Assembly: GCA_937899905.1 (NCBI GenBank)
Contig: CALCCF010000061.1
Coordinates: 1-49,932, forward strand
DNA from: an uncultured Phycisphaeraceae bacterium
GTDB taxonomy: Bacteria; Planctomycetota; Phycisphaerae; Phycisphaerales; UBA1924
Direction: 5' to 3'
DNA: 49,932 bases
The translations under genes and the position numbers were made by a program. Each line of letters starts with the position of its first letter. Position 1 is the first letter of the stretch. Shown one piece after another: positions 1-7,996 of the stretch. Under the pieces are notes generated by a model. The model was not told the origin of the DNA. It was given only the letters and a program-made list of their open reading frames with translations, and did no database searches.

Positions 1-484
1 GGCACCGGCTCTGGATGGTGGGGGGGACCTTGTTGGCCTCGGTGGTGCAGAGGATGAATTTGACGTGGTCCGGCGGCTCTTCCATGGTCTTCAGGAGGGT
101 GTTGAAAGCCTCCTTGGTGAGCATGTGGACCTCATCGATGATGTAGACCTTCAGCTTGCCGCGCAAGGGCATGTACCCGGCGTTGGCGATGAGGTCGCGG
201 GCGTTGTCCACGCCGCGGTTGCTGGCGGCGTCGATCTCGATGACGTCGCTGTCCTGGCCGGCCATGATTGCCTTGTCGGTGACCTCGGTGCCCCCGGCGA
301 GCGCCTTGGCGAAGATCCGGGCCATGGAGGTCTTGCCCACGCCCCGCGTGCCGCAGAACAGGTACGCATGGGCCACCCGCCCCTGCTCGATGGCCTTGGC
401 CAGCGTCCGAGCGACGGCTTCCTGGCCGACGACGGTGTCGAATTCGGTGCTGCGGTAGCGGCGAGCGAGGGCGGTGTAGGACAT
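1..484 (-). CDS. dnaX: DNA polymerase III subunit gamma/tau, N-terminal part (partial, runs off the window)
   Basis: This is the clamp-loader ATPase of the replicative polymerase, read from the ATG at 484-482 and cut by the window edge after about 161 residues. It opens [15 protein letters not shown] and carries the Walker A box GTRGVGKT at residues 45-52, the [13 protein letters not shown] stretch near 84-96, the Walker B/DExx box YIIDEVHML near 114-122, and the sensor region ending in SRC. The zinc module usual in bacterial DnaX, four cysteines between Walker A and the IDAAS motif, is absent: only 27 residues separate GKT from DVIEID and none is cysteine. The start has no Shine-Dalgarno sequence. 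A TATCGT hexamer lies 6 bases upstream and an intrinsic terminator of the preceding pilus genes just beyond it, so transcription probably begins at or next to the start codon. The identification is certain. Confidence 0.97.
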   Translation of the reverse strand, partial: MSYTALARRYRSTEFDTVVGQEAVARTLAKAIEQGRVAHAYLFCGTRGVGKTSMARIFAKALAGGTEVTDKAIMAGQDSDVIEIDAASNRGVDNARDLIANAGYMPLRGKLKVYIIDEVHMLTKEAFNTLLKTMEEPPDHVKFILCTTEANKVPPTIQSRC

Positions 485-490
485 GCGGGC

Positions 491-496
491 ACGATA
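491..496 (-). promoter_or_regulatory. Candidate -10 element of dnaX (leaderless type)
   Basis: TATCGT on the minus strand, separated from the dnaX ATG by the 6 bases gcccgc. It sits in the 24 bases between the terminator T-tract and the start codon, where no Shine-Dalgarno sequence can be seen. No good -35 is visible at 17 bases. The transcript would start at or within a base or two of the ATG. Confidence 0.5.
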
Positions 497-508
497 GGGA
501 GGGCGCAC

Positions 509-535
509 AAAAAAGGCCCGGCGCATGACCGGGCC
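509..535 (-). terminator. Intrinsic terminator after the pilus gene cluster
   Basis: On the minus strand a perfect 7-bp GGCCCGG/CCGGGCC stem with a 7-base loop is followed at once by six T residues (509-514). It lies 22 bases past the stop of the last prepilin gene (557) and ends the pilus transcript just before dnaX. This is the clearest terminator in the window. Confidence 0.92.
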
Positions 536-556
536 GAGGAGGCGATTTCGGACGGA

Positions 557-1213
557 TTAGCGTCCTTCGAGCCGTCTGGGGGAGGCGCTGGCCACCAGCC
601 GGAGTGTGGGGGTGTCCCAGTTCGCGTTCAGGCTTGCGCCGCCGACGTCGCTGGCTTCGACGGTGATGTCGATCGTTGCCCGAGTGAGCTGGGGACCCAC
701 GTCGTACTCCAGCGTGAAGGTGGCGTCCAGCACCCCCCGCAGCAGCGGCTGGGTCTCGCTGGATGTCAGGGCACCATCAACAAACTCGTCGATCGTGAGC
801 ATGAGCCGCTGGGTGCCGTCCGTGGCCTCGGGGTCGGCTTCGGCGAAGATGCGGGTGATCTCGCGGAAGTTCGTCAGCTCGTCCTCGGCTGACACGAACT
901 CGATGTTGTTGGTGAACATCGGATTCTGGGCGGCGTCCAGCACGTCGATGGGATAGGGCGCGAACTCCTGTCCCGTGCGAATCATCGTGAGCAGCCGGTG
1001 GGTAATGATGCGCGTCACGACGTGCGTCGAGGCGGTCTCGCTCGTCTGCTGGTAGCTCTTGAAGCTCGTGTCCAGCGCGGCCAGCGAGGCCGTCAGCAAC
1101 GCGGCACTGATGCCCAGCGCCACCATCATCTCGATGAGGCTGAAGCCACGCCCGCAGCGCGAGCGGAGCGAACTCGGCGTCCGGTTGCCGTGTCGGTTAC
1201 GGATGTTGCGCAT
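557..1213 (-). CDS. Prepilin-like protein (GspJ/PilW type minor pseudopilin)
   Basis: A 218-residue protein with a type IV prepilin signal: basic leader, then RGFSLIEMMVALGISAALL, where the prepilin peptidase would cut after the glycine and the fifth residue is the conserved glutamate. The hydrophobic N-terminal helix is followed by a soluble domain rich in beta strands with no cysteine pairs. Its position as the last of three pilin-like genes, and its size, fit a GspJ/PilW minor pseudopilin. The ATG at 1213-1211 overlaps the TGA of the upstream gene (TGATG), so it is translationally coupled; a GTG one codon earlier is possible but less likely. It is probably an inner-membrane protein assembled into a pilus or pseudopilus tip. 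The exact subclass is uncertain. Confidence 0.85.
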   Translation of the reverse strand: MRNIRNRHGNRTPSSLRSRCGRGFSLIEMMVALGISAALLTASLAALDTSFKSYQQTSETASTHVVTRIITHRLLTMIRTGQEFAPYPIDVLDAAQNPMFTNNIEFVSAEDELTNFREITRIFAEADPEATDGTQRLMLTIDEFVDGALTSSETQPLLRGVLDATFTLEYDVGPQLTRATIDITVEASDVGGASLNANWDTPTLRLVASASPRRLEGR

Positions 1214-4167
1214 CACGGGCGGCCCTCCTGGTACGAACCACGCCTCAGCTCGACCCGGACTGGCAGCATGATGCCGTCGGGCAGGGTCATGTCGGGATTG
1301 AATCGCAGGTGCACGCGGCCATATCCGTAGAATGGGATTGCCACGGCGTCGGCGGGGATGTCGGGCGAGTCGTGGGCCACATCGGCCAGACCATCGCCAT
1401 CGGTGTCATAGCCGACGATTTTCTGCATGCGCATCTCACCGGTGATCGGATCGGCCGCCATGGCCTCGGGCAGCGTCGTGGGATCGATCGACTCCTCGTC
1501 GCCGTCCTCGGGGCCGAAGTAGCCAAGCGTGGTGTTGAAGTTCGCCGGGTTGCCCACGGGCACGCCGAACTGGTCGACGAGCGGCGCAACGCCGGGCTCG
1601 GGCTTGAACGTCATCAGCAAAGCGCCATCGATCGATGCGTTGCCGCGGATGTCCATGACGCCGGCGACGATGACACCACCGAGGTTCACATCCTGCGTTG
1701 GCGGGCTGTTGAACGTGCCCAGATCCACCGAGTAGCCGGGCAGCATCATGCTCGACAGGTCGATCAGTTCCTCATCGTTGCTGTCGGGTCGGTACCGCTC
1801 GTCGGTCTTCTTGTCGGGATCGGGATGCTCGCGGGCGAAACGGGTCGCGCCGGTGTACTGCATCTTGTTGCGCGTGGGCGTGTACTGCTGGGGCGTGTCG
1901 CTCACGATCGACCCGATGAACAGGCAGTCATGGAAGCGGATGTTGTTCGACACCAGCTTGGTATCCGTGACACGCTTTCCGCTAATGATGACCGGGTCCA
2001 GCAGGTCGGCCCAGTTCACCGGGCGTGCGCCCTTCAGGAAGTCGGCCTTGTCCAGAGCCTGGGCGAACGGGTTCTCGGGGATGAAGAACCGTTGCTCGGG
2101 CGGGAGCGCCGTCGGGGGCATGGCGGCGATGTCATCGGGATACTGCGTGGGATCGGTCACCTCAACGCGCGGAGCGGTCGGCAGCGGGCGGCCGGCGTCT
2201 GAGTCGAACTCCATCTTGCCGTAGAGCTCCCAGTTCAGGTGATTGTTGTCCGTCGCGGTTTGCACGTAGGTGATGCCCACGAACGTGCAGTTGATAAACA
2301 GTGCGTTCAGGCCCGGCTCGATGACCGTGTCCTTGAACGTCATGTTCACAAAGACCGGGCGGTAGTACCAGTCCGTGAAGTTCGGGCTATTGAAGGGCGA
2401 CTTCTCGAAGTATGCCGTGTCCCAGTTGTCGGGGCGGCCGTCGCCGTCATCATCGGCGTCGAGCCGGTAGTACTGCGGCGCTTCCGGGTCGGCGCCCAGC
2501 TCCTCATAGCCCACGAGGTCGCCCGGGCCACCAAGGCCGAGGTTCTGGGCAACCTGGTTCCAGAACGGATCGCCGTTGTCGGCGCCGGCGGCGATCTGGT
2601 TCTTCGCGCCCTCGAAGCGATCGGTCGTGAGCTCGGGGAGCTCTTCCTCGCTCGCGCCGAACGTCATTGCGGGGTCGTCATCGGGATCAATGGGGCCCTG
2701 GAGACGCTCGTAGACCGAGCCTTGGAGAGATTCCCAGTTGCTGCGCTCAGCGCGGAACGCGAGCGTGCCGTCGACCTTGCGATAGAGATCGCGGGAATCG
2801 ATGTACCCATCGCGATAGCCGAGCACCTGATCGGCAAAGAGGCCCGAGTACGGATCGACGTCCTGCAGCGGCTCGTCGCCGGGCTGCCACACGCCATCGA
2901 GGTTCACGTCAACAAAGCCCGATACGCCGTTGCGATTACGGTCGGGCTTGGCGCTGTCGATCAGTAAGCCGAGCGCGTCGTCTACGCCCCGGCCGTCGCC
3001 ATCGATGAACTCGGCGGTGGCGAACTCGCCGGGCGTACCGGCGCGAAGGTCGTCGCTCAGGGCCACGCGGCCGTCACCGTCCGCGTCGTAGAAGGCCAGG
3101 AAGATATCGAACTCGTCGATGTAGCCGTCGCCGGTGACATCAAGCGCGCTCTCGTCCGCGGTGCCATCGCCGTCGAGGTCGAGCCCCTGGCCCTGACCCT
3201 CTTCGGGGTGTGCGACGCGCAGACGGTTGTCGTTATCGACATCGAAGTTCTCGATGTTGGCGAGCAGCGCATCGAGGCGGTCATCGAGTGCGGCGTCAAG
3301 GTGACGGAAATCCGAACGCAGCAGCATCGGGTCGCCGTTGTCGAACGCGAGGTCGTTGAACGTCGAGCCCAGATCGCCATCGATCATCACGTTCTTGCCG
3401 ATCATGATGCGGTTCGGCGAGATGACCGCGTGGTCAACACGCTTGGCCATCCGAAAGTCCTTGCTGATCGTCCGCGTCAGCGGGATGCCGCCGCGCTGGT
3501 GGTCGAAGTCGTAGCCCGTCACGATGATGCGGATGTCCGTGCCATTCGCCAGGGGCGCGTAGGTGATCTGGAACGCCTGGCCGCGAGGGTCGGCGTCGGG
3601 GTCCTGCTCGATGAGGCCGACGGCGGGGGTGTACAGCCAGTCGTCCTCGGCAAACAGCGTGAGATCAACACCGACCGGAGCGGCGCCCAGGATCGGGGCA
3701 GCGATGCCGTCGATCTCCGTGGTGTTCATGTCCTCGTTGTGGATGATCGCAAGGCCGTCGGCAACGCCGGTCGGCACATCGCCGGTGTTCAGCGGTAGCA
3801 CGACGGTCTCGACGTCGACAGGGATCGAACCGATCCACATGCGGTTGCCCAGGTCGTCGTCAATCTCGCCGCGATCGACGATGAATCGCGTGACGACATG
3901 CTCTAGGCGTTCTTCGGCCACGGCCAGCCCGGTCTCGGCCGAGCTCATCGCGCGGCTGACATGCAGGTGGGCGGCTGCGGTGCGTAGGTTGCCCTGGCTG
4001 ACCACGGCCATCGCTGCGGCCAGCGAGCCGAAGAGGAGCAGGAACATCATGGACAGCACCGACACGACGCCTCGGCGGCGCGGTCCGGGTCGGCGGCGGC
4101 CCTTGCGAGCGAGCATTGTCGTTGGGTCCTTCATGGCGTCCTTCCGGCGTGGAGTTACTCGTGCCAT
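1213..4167 (-). CDS. Large PilX-like pilus assembly protein with calcium-loop repeats
   Basis: A 984-residue protein. After a very basic N terminus comes one transmembrane helix (GVVSVLSMMFLLLFGSLAAA) and then MSSAETGLAVAEERLEHV, the helix pattern of PilX-type minor pilins. The rest is a large exported region. Between about residues 310 and 450 there are several acidic loops of EF-hand/dockerin type (for example DLDGDGTADE, VTGDGYIDEFD, DADGDGRV, DVNLDGVW). These should bind calcium, though they are not arranged as one canonical dockerin. Beyond residue 600 the sequence is rich in beta strands, possibly helical (pectate-lyase-like), without a family I recognise. The ATG at 4167 overlaps the stop of the upstream prepilin gene (TGATG). 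The ATG at 4185 lies inside that gene and is less likely. At 984 residues it is far larger than typical PilX (about 200), so it may be an adhesive tip subunit. Confidence 0.8.
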   Translation of the reverse strand: MARVTPRRKDAMKDPTTMLARKGRRRPGPRRRGVVSVLSMMFLLLFGSLAAAMAVVSQGNLRTAAAHLHVSRAMSSAETGLAVAEERLEHVVTRFIVDRGEIDDDLGNRMWIGSIPVDVETVVLPLNTGDVPTGVADGLAIIHNEDMNTTEIDGIAAPILGAAPVGVDLTLFAEDDWLYTPAVGLIEQDPDADPRGQAFQITYAPLANGTDIRIIVTGYDFDHQRGGIPLTRTISKDFRMAKRVDHAVISPNRIMIGKNVMIDGDLGSTFNDLAFDNGDPMLLRSDFRHLDAALDDRLDALLANIENFDVDNDNRLRVAHPEEGQGQGLDLDGDGTADESALDVTGDGYIDEFDIFLAFYDADGDGRVALSDDLRAGTPGEFATAEFIDGDGRGVDDALGLLIDSAKPDRNRNGVSGFVDVNLDGVWQPGDEPLQDVDPYSGLFADQVLGYRDGYIDSRDLYRKVDGTLAFRAERSNWESLQGSVYERLQGPIDPDDDPAMTFGASEEELPELTTDRFEGAKNQIAAGADNGDPFWNQVAQNLGLGGPGDLVGYEELGADPEAPQYYRLDADDDGDGRPDNWDTAYFEKSPFNSPNFTDWYYRPVFVNMTFKDTVIEPGLNALFINCTFVGITYVQTATDNNHLNWELYGKMEFDSDAGRPLPTAPRVEVTDPTQYPDDIAAMPPTALPPEQRFFIPENPFAQALDKADFLKGARPVNWADLLDPVIISGKRVTDTKLVSNNIRFHDCLFIGSIVSDTPQQYTPTRNKMQYTGATRFAREHPDPDKKTDERYRPDSNDEELIDLSSMMLPGYSVDLGTFNSPPTQDVNLGGVIVAGVMDIRGNASIDGALLMTFKPEPGVAPLVDQFGVPVGNPANFNTTLGYFGPEDGDEESIDPTTLPEAMAADPITGEMRMQKIVGYDTDGDGLADVAHDSPDIPADAVAIPFYGYGRVHLRFNPDMTLPDGIMLPVRVELRRGSYQEGRP

Positions 4168-4862
4168 CAGTTGGGCACGATCCACGTCACGCGCGTGATC
4201 TCCGTGGGCGCGGTTACGAACGGGCCCTCGTAGCTCACGATCACCTCGACCTTCAGCGGATACTCATCCACGGCGATACCAGCCGAGCCGCCCGCGGGCG
4301 CCTCGACGGCATCCGGATCGAGTTCCAACGTCGGGTCCGTTGGGTGCACCTTGACAACCCGCACCGTCTGTCTCCAGCCCTGCATCGGGACGGGGTCGCC
4401 GTCCTCATCGAGCATCACCGTGCCATCGGAGAAGATCTCCGGAATCACGAGCCCGAACGCGTCGATTGGGCCGGGCAGATCATCATCATCAAAGAAGCCA
4501 GGGGTGCCATCGAATGCAAACGTCAGCCCGTCGAAGTCGTCAAGATCGTCGAAGTCCTCGACGAGCACCTCGCCGTCTTCGGGGCCCCAGCCCTCGATGT
4601 CGCCACCATCGATGCGCAGGCCGGTGACCGGGTCGTGCCTTGGCAGATTCAGGGTCATCTCCCGGATCTCTCCGCCGAGGAACGTCGCGGTCGCCGCGTG
4701 GGTCGACCACTGGTTGCTCTTCATGAACGCCTGGTGCGCCTCGACGATGGCCACCACGCCCACGCCGATGATGACGGTCGCGAGCGCGGTCTCGATGAGC
4801 GTGAAGCCACGGCCGGCGTTGCGGCGAAGCGTTCGGGCGTTGCGTGTGCGGCCAAGGGGCAC
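4167..4862 (-). CDS. Prepilin-like protein (GspI/PilV type)
   Basis: A 231-residue protein with the prepilin leader RRNAGRGFTLIETALATVIIGVG: cleavage expected after glycine, glutamate at mature position 5, then a hydrophobic assembly helix. The text VIIGVGVVAIVEAHQAFM resembles GspI/PilV minor pilins. The soluble part is acidic, with a DDxDDxDD-rich stretch near residue 110. The start is a GTG at 4862-4860. It is fixed by an exceptionally strong ribosome binding site: GGAGGTGATCC, an 11-base match to the complement of the usual 16S rRNA 3' end, directly upstream. The stop overlaps the start of the PilX-like gene, so the prepilin genes form a coupled series. It probably primes assembly of a pilus or pseudopilus. 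Confidence 0.85.
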   Translation of the reverse strand: MPLGRTRNARTLRRNAGRGFTLIETALATVIIGVGVVAIVEAHQAFMKSNQWSTHAATATFLGGEIREMTLNLPRHDPVTGLRIDGGDIEGWGPEDGEVLVEDFDDLDDFDGLTFAFDGTPGFFDDDDLPGPIDAFGLVIPEIFSDGTVMLDEDGDPVPMQGWRQTVRVVKVHPTDPTLELDPDAVEAPAGGSAGIAVDEYPLKVEVIVSYEGPFVTAPTEITRVTWIVPN

Positions 4863-4873
4863 GGATCACCTCC
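4863..4873 (-). promoter_or_regulatory. Near-full-length anti-SD complement before the GspI/PilV-like gene
   Basis: The minus strand reads GGAGGTGATCC directly followed by the GTG start. Eleven consecutive bases can pair with the typical bacterial 16S 3' end, with 6 bases between GGAGG and GTG. It settles the choice of a GTG start. Most other genes here have far weaker sites. Confidence 0.8.
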
Positions 4874-4898
4874 ATCGTGGGCGGCGGGCATGGGGAAG

Positions 4899-4921
4899 GG
4901 CGGGGCCTTTGGAGCCCCGCC
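4899..4921 (-). terminator. GC-rich hairpin between pilC and the prepilin genes
   Basis: A perfect 8-bp stem GGCGGGGC/GCCCCGCC with a 7-base loop lies in the 89-base gap between the pilC stop and the prepilin GTG. There is no T-tract on either strand, so full termination is doubtful. It may lower read-through from pilTC or stabilise the processed ends. Confidence 0.4.
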
Positions 4922-4951
4922 TCACACAAACCATCGATTACGCTGGCCGGG

Positions 4952-6178
4952 TCAGTTCACGATCTGGCTCATCCGGAAGATGGGCAAGATGATGGCCATG
5001 GCGATGAAGCCGACGATGCCGCCCATAACAATGATCATCACCGGCTCGATCAGGCTCGTGCACGCCTTGATCTGGTCCTTCAGCTGCTTGGCGTAGTACA
5101 CCGAGACCTCGTCGAGCACCTCGCCGAGCTTACCAGACTCTTCGCCAGCCGAGATCATCTGCACGACGGCACGCGGCAGGAGCGTCGTCTTGCTCAGCGG
5201 CAGAGAGATCTTCTTACCCTGCTTCACCGAGACGTACACGTTCTTCCACATCGCCTTGTACAGGCGGTTGCCGGAGATATCACCGGTGATGGCCAGGGTG
5301 TCGAGCATCGGGACGCCCGCGTTGATCAGCTGGCCCTTGGTGTGCAAGCTTCGGCTGATGTACAGCGAGCGGAACATGTTCTTGAACACGGGCAGCGAGA
5401 GCTTCAGGCGATCGGCCATGAGCCCGCCGGGCTCGGTCTTGAGCGCCAGGAATCCCGCGACGCCCACGCCGAAGAGACCGGCCACGATGTAGGGCCACTG
5501 CAGCTGCAGGAATTCGCTCAGCCCCATAAGGAATTTGGTCGAGCCGGGCAGGGCATCTTCCTTGCCCTCGAAGACGCTCTTGAACTTCGGCAGCACGAAC
5601 GTCAGCAGGAACACCGTCACGGCGACGGCCATGGTGCCGATGATGCCTGGATAGATGGACGCGCCCACGACCATCTTGCGGGTCTCGATCTGTTGGGCAA
5701 TGTAGCCCGCGATGCGGTCGAGCATCTGGCTGAATGAGCCGGCCATCTCCGACGCGCGGACCATGTTGACGTAGAGCGGGCCGAACAGCTTCGGGTGCCG
5801 GGCGAGGGCCTCGGAGAAGCTCTTGCCGCTCTCGACGTCGGTCTTGAGTTGGTTGATAACCTTGCGGAACCCGCGGTGCTGGGTCTGGTCGGCGATGCCC
5901 TCGAGGCTGGCGCGTAGGTTGATACCAGCACGGATCATGACCGCCAGCTGCGTGGTGAACTCGAGCACGTGCTTCTGGTTCGGCTTGCCCGAGTTGAGGT
6001 CCGCGATCTTCTCGAGCAGCGCCCCGCGCTGGATGCGGCCGCCCACGGGGTTGACCGCGAGGATGTGTAATCCCTGATTGCGCAGCACCGTTGCGGCGGT
6101 CTGCACGCTGTCGGCCGACAGCACGCCGACCTGGATCTGCCCGCCGGGGCCCCTGACCTGGTAGCGATAGTTCGGCAT
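4952..6178 (-). CDS. pilC: Type IV pilus inner-membrane platform protein PilC / GspF family
   Basis: A 408-residue member of the PilC/GspF family, the polytopic inner-membrane platform on which pilin subunits are added or removed. It opens MPNYRYQVRGPGGQIQVGVL and contains two repeated T2SF domains (about residues 70-190 and 270-395). Membrane segments are near 170-195 (SIYPGIIGTMAVAVTVFLLTF), 225-245 and 375-400 (PVMIIVMGGIVGFIAMAIIL). Conserved landmarks include FTTQLAVMIRAGINL and MISAGEESGKL. It lies 57 bases downstream of pilT in the same direction, the usual pilT-pilC order. The pseudopilin genes that follow point to a type IV pilus or a type II secretion-like machine. Length and sequence are typical and the start is the only sensible ATG. 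Confidence 0.93.
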   Translation of the reverse strand: MPNYRYQVRGPGGQIQVGVLSADSVQTAATVLRNQGLHILAVNPVGGRIQRGALLEKIADLNSGKPNQKHVLEFTTQLAVMIRAGINLRASLEGIADQTQHRGFRKVINQLKTDVESGKSFSEALARHPKLFGPLYVNMVRASEMAGSFSQMLDRIAGYIAQQIETRKMVVGASIYPGIIGTMAVAVTVFLLTFVLPKFKSVFEGKEDALPGSTKFLMGLSEFLQLQWPYIVAGLFGVGVAGFLALKTEPGGLMADRLKLSLPVFKNMFRSLYISRSLHTKGQLINAGVPMLDTLAITGDISGNRLYKAMWKNVYVSVKQGKKISLPLSKTTLLPRAVVQMISAGEESGKLGEVLDEVSVYYAKQLKDQIKACTSLIEPVMIIVMGGIVGFIAMAIILPIFRMSQIVN

Positions 6179-6235
6179 AGTGTCGTCTCACATCCCTCGG
6201 GGCCCGATCGCCCCACTTCGATCCTGCACCAAGAC

Positions 6236-7291
6236 TCAGGCGACCAGCTGGCGCTCCAACTTGTCGGGGAAGGCGGCCTGTGCGACCGCGTCTTCCTTCG
6301 AGATCATGCCATTGAAATACAGCTCAGCGATCGATGCGTCGAGGCTGCTCATGCCGATCGACCGGTTGGTCTCGATCACGTTGGGGATCTCAAACGTTCG
6401 GTTCTCGCGGATCAGGTTGCGCACGGCCGGAGTGCACAGCAGCGTCTCGACCGCCGGGACCATGCCGGGCTCGTCGATGCGGCTGAACAGCGTCTGGCTT
6501 ACGACGGCCTGCAGCGTGTTGGCGAGCATCGAACGGATCTGGTTCTGCTGCCCGGCCGGGTACATATCGATGATGCGCTCGACCGTCTGGCTGGCGTTCA
6601 CGGTGTGCAGCGTGCTGAGCACGAGGTGGCCTGTCTCGGCCGCACTGATGGCCAAAGCGGTGGTCTCGAGGTCGCGCATCTCGCCGACGAGGATGATGTC
6701 GGGGTCCTGACGCAGGGCGTGCTTGAGACCGCTGGAGAACGTGGGCATGTCCTGCCCGAGCTCGCGCTGCTCGATGAGGCAGTGGTCGCTCTCGAAGGTG
6801 TACTCCACCGGGTCCTCGAGCGTGATGATGTGCTTGCGGTAGCGCTCGTTCATCGCCTGGATCATGGCAGCGAGCGTCGTCGACTTGCCCGAGCCCGTGT
6901 CGCCCGTCACCAGTACGAGTCCCCGGGGCAGGTAGGTCAGGCGGGCGATGACTTCGGGAAGCGTCAGCGCGCCCAGAGGCGGCACCTTGGTCTTGATCGA
7001 ACGTAAGCACAAGCCGACGGAACCGCGCTGCAAGTGGGCATTGACGCGGTAGCGGCTCATCCCCTCGATCTCGTACGAGAAGTCCGAGTCGCGCTGGCGA
7101 TCGAACGTCTGCACCGCCTCGGGCGGAGCCATCTCCTCCAGGATGGCCCGACCCGATTCGGGCGAGATCACCGGGAAGTCCATGGGCGTCATGACCTGGT
7201 TAACACGCATCACCGGGGGCTGCCCGGCGACGAGGTGGATGTCCGAGGCATTGGCCTTGTGGGCCACCTTGAGGATCTCGTGCAGGTTCAC
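6236..7291 (-). CDS. pilT: Twitching motility / retraction ATPase PilT
   Basis: A 351-residue hexameric secretion ATPase of the PilT type, which powers pilus retraction from the cytoplasmic side. Visible features are a PAS-like N-terminal domain with ASDIHL (residues 15-20), Walker A GDTGSGKS (130-137), the Asp box (TLEDPVE), Walker B (DIILVGEMRD), the His box (GHLVLSTLHT) and the AVRNLIRE motif that marks PilT rather than PilB. The start is GTG at 7291-7289, preceded by AAGGGGG about 9 bases upstream. It leads the pilT-pilC-prepilin series. No PilB-type extension ATPase lies in the window, so extension must be powered from elsewhere. TTGACC at 7355-7350 could be a -35, but no convincing -10 follows. 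Confidence 0.95.
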   Translation of the reverse strand: MNLHEILKVAHKANASDIHLVAGQPPVMRVNQVMTPMDFPVISPESGRAILEEMAPPEAVQTFDRQRDSDFSYEIEGMSRYRVNAHLQRGSVGLCLRSIKTKVPPLGALTLPEVIARLTYLPRGLVLVTGDTGSGKSTTLAAMIQAMNERYRKHIITLEDPVEYTFESDHCLIEQRELGQDMPTFSSGLKHALRQDPDIILVGEMRDLETTALAISAAETGHLVLSTLHTVNASQTVERIIDMYPAGQQNQIRSMLANTLQAVVSQTLFSRIDEPGMVPAVETLLCTPAVRNLIRENRTFEIPNVIETNRSIGMSSLDASIAELYFNGMISKEDAVAQAAFPDKLERQLVA

Positions 7292-7465
7292 GCGCAGGTC
7301 CCCCTTGGAAGGGTGTTGCTCTCAAGGCCAAACGCACCGGCCTTCGCAGGGTCAATCGTCGATGCGGGCCTATGGCTCGCGTGGGCGCATTGGGCGACGT
7401 GGCAAGACGCGCCGGTTGTAACGGCCGCCGCCCGATCTGTGGTCCGAATAGGTTCGGCGTACGAG

Positions 7466-7924
7466 TTATCGAGCCGCCGCGTCGCGTGCTGCGACGGCCA
7501 GCCGATCGGCCCGCTCGTTCTCTGGATGATCGTTGTGGCCGCGGATCCAGTGGAAGCTCAGCGTGTGGGTCGCCATCAGCTCATCAAGCCGCATCCATAG
7601 ATCCTGGTTCTTCACCGGCTGTTTGCTGGCCGTCTTCCATCCTCGCTTCTTCCACGAGGCCATCCACGATTTGAGCCCATTGAGGACATACTGCGAGTCC
7701 GAGTACAGATCGACTCGAGTCGGCTTGCTCAGGGCTTCGAGACCCCTGATGACGGCCATCAACTCCATGCGGTTGTTGGTGGTGTCGCCATCGCCGCCGC
7801 TGCCTTCCTTCTCTGAGTCCGAGGCGGCGTGCTTGAGGATGTACGCCCAGCCGCCCGGCCCCGGGTTTCCGGAACAGGCACCATCGGTGTAGAGCTCAAC
7901 GTGGGGAAGGCCTTCGGCGGTCAT
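7466..7924 (-). CDS. rnhA: Ribonuclease HI
   Basis: A 152-residue type 1 ribonuclease H, which removes the RNA strand of RNA-DNA hybrids such as primers and R-loops. It shows [15 protein letters not shown] at the N terminus. The metal-binding acidic set is D14, E54 (NNRMEL), D76 (YSDSQYV) and D140 (ERADRLA), with the catalytic-loop histidine H130 in [13 protein letters not shown] short GSGGDGD insertion precedes NNRMEL. The gene is divergent from purL, with 72 bases between starts. Its ATG lacks a Shine-Dalgarno sequence but has TAGCAT 6 bases upstream. Confidence 0.96.
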   Translation of the reverse strand: MTAEGLPHVELYTDGACSGNPGPGGWAYILKHAASDSEKEGSGGDGDTTNNRMELMAVIRGLEALSKPTRVDLYSDSQYVLNGLKSWMASWKKRGWKTASKQPVKNQDLWMRLDELMATHTLSFHWIRGHNDHPENERADRLAVAARDAAAR

Positions 7925-7930
7925 CGGGCG

Positions 7931-7936
7931 ATGCTA
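7931..7936 (-). promoter_or_regulatory. Candidate -10 element of rnhA (leaderless type)
   Basis: TAGCAT on the minus strand, 6 bases before the rnhA ATG at 7924. No Shine-Dalgarno site and no clear -35 are visible. It lies in the short divergent gap shared with purL. Confidence 0.45.
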
Positions 7937-7983
7937 ACCGCCCGCGTGTCGTTTGGCTTCTCGGACTCTTCGGGCCGCCGACA

Positions 7984-7989
7984 TACCAT
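7984..7989 (+). promoter_or_regulatory. Candidate -10 element of purL (leaderless type)
   Basis: TACCAT, 7 bases before the ATG at 7997. It overlaps the alternative in-frame ATG at 7988, so if it is the real -10 the start at 7997 is the one used. No Shine-Dalgarno sequence is present before either ATG. Confidence 0.45.
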
Positions 7990-7996
7990 GGCACCT

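Noticed and set aside
7292-7465. Possible sigma-70 promoter for pilT (TTGACC at 7350-7355, minus strand) and a weak hairpin at 7444-7457 after rnhA
   Set aside because: No -10 at suitable spacing after the TTGACC, and the hairpin has only 5 bp and no T-tract.
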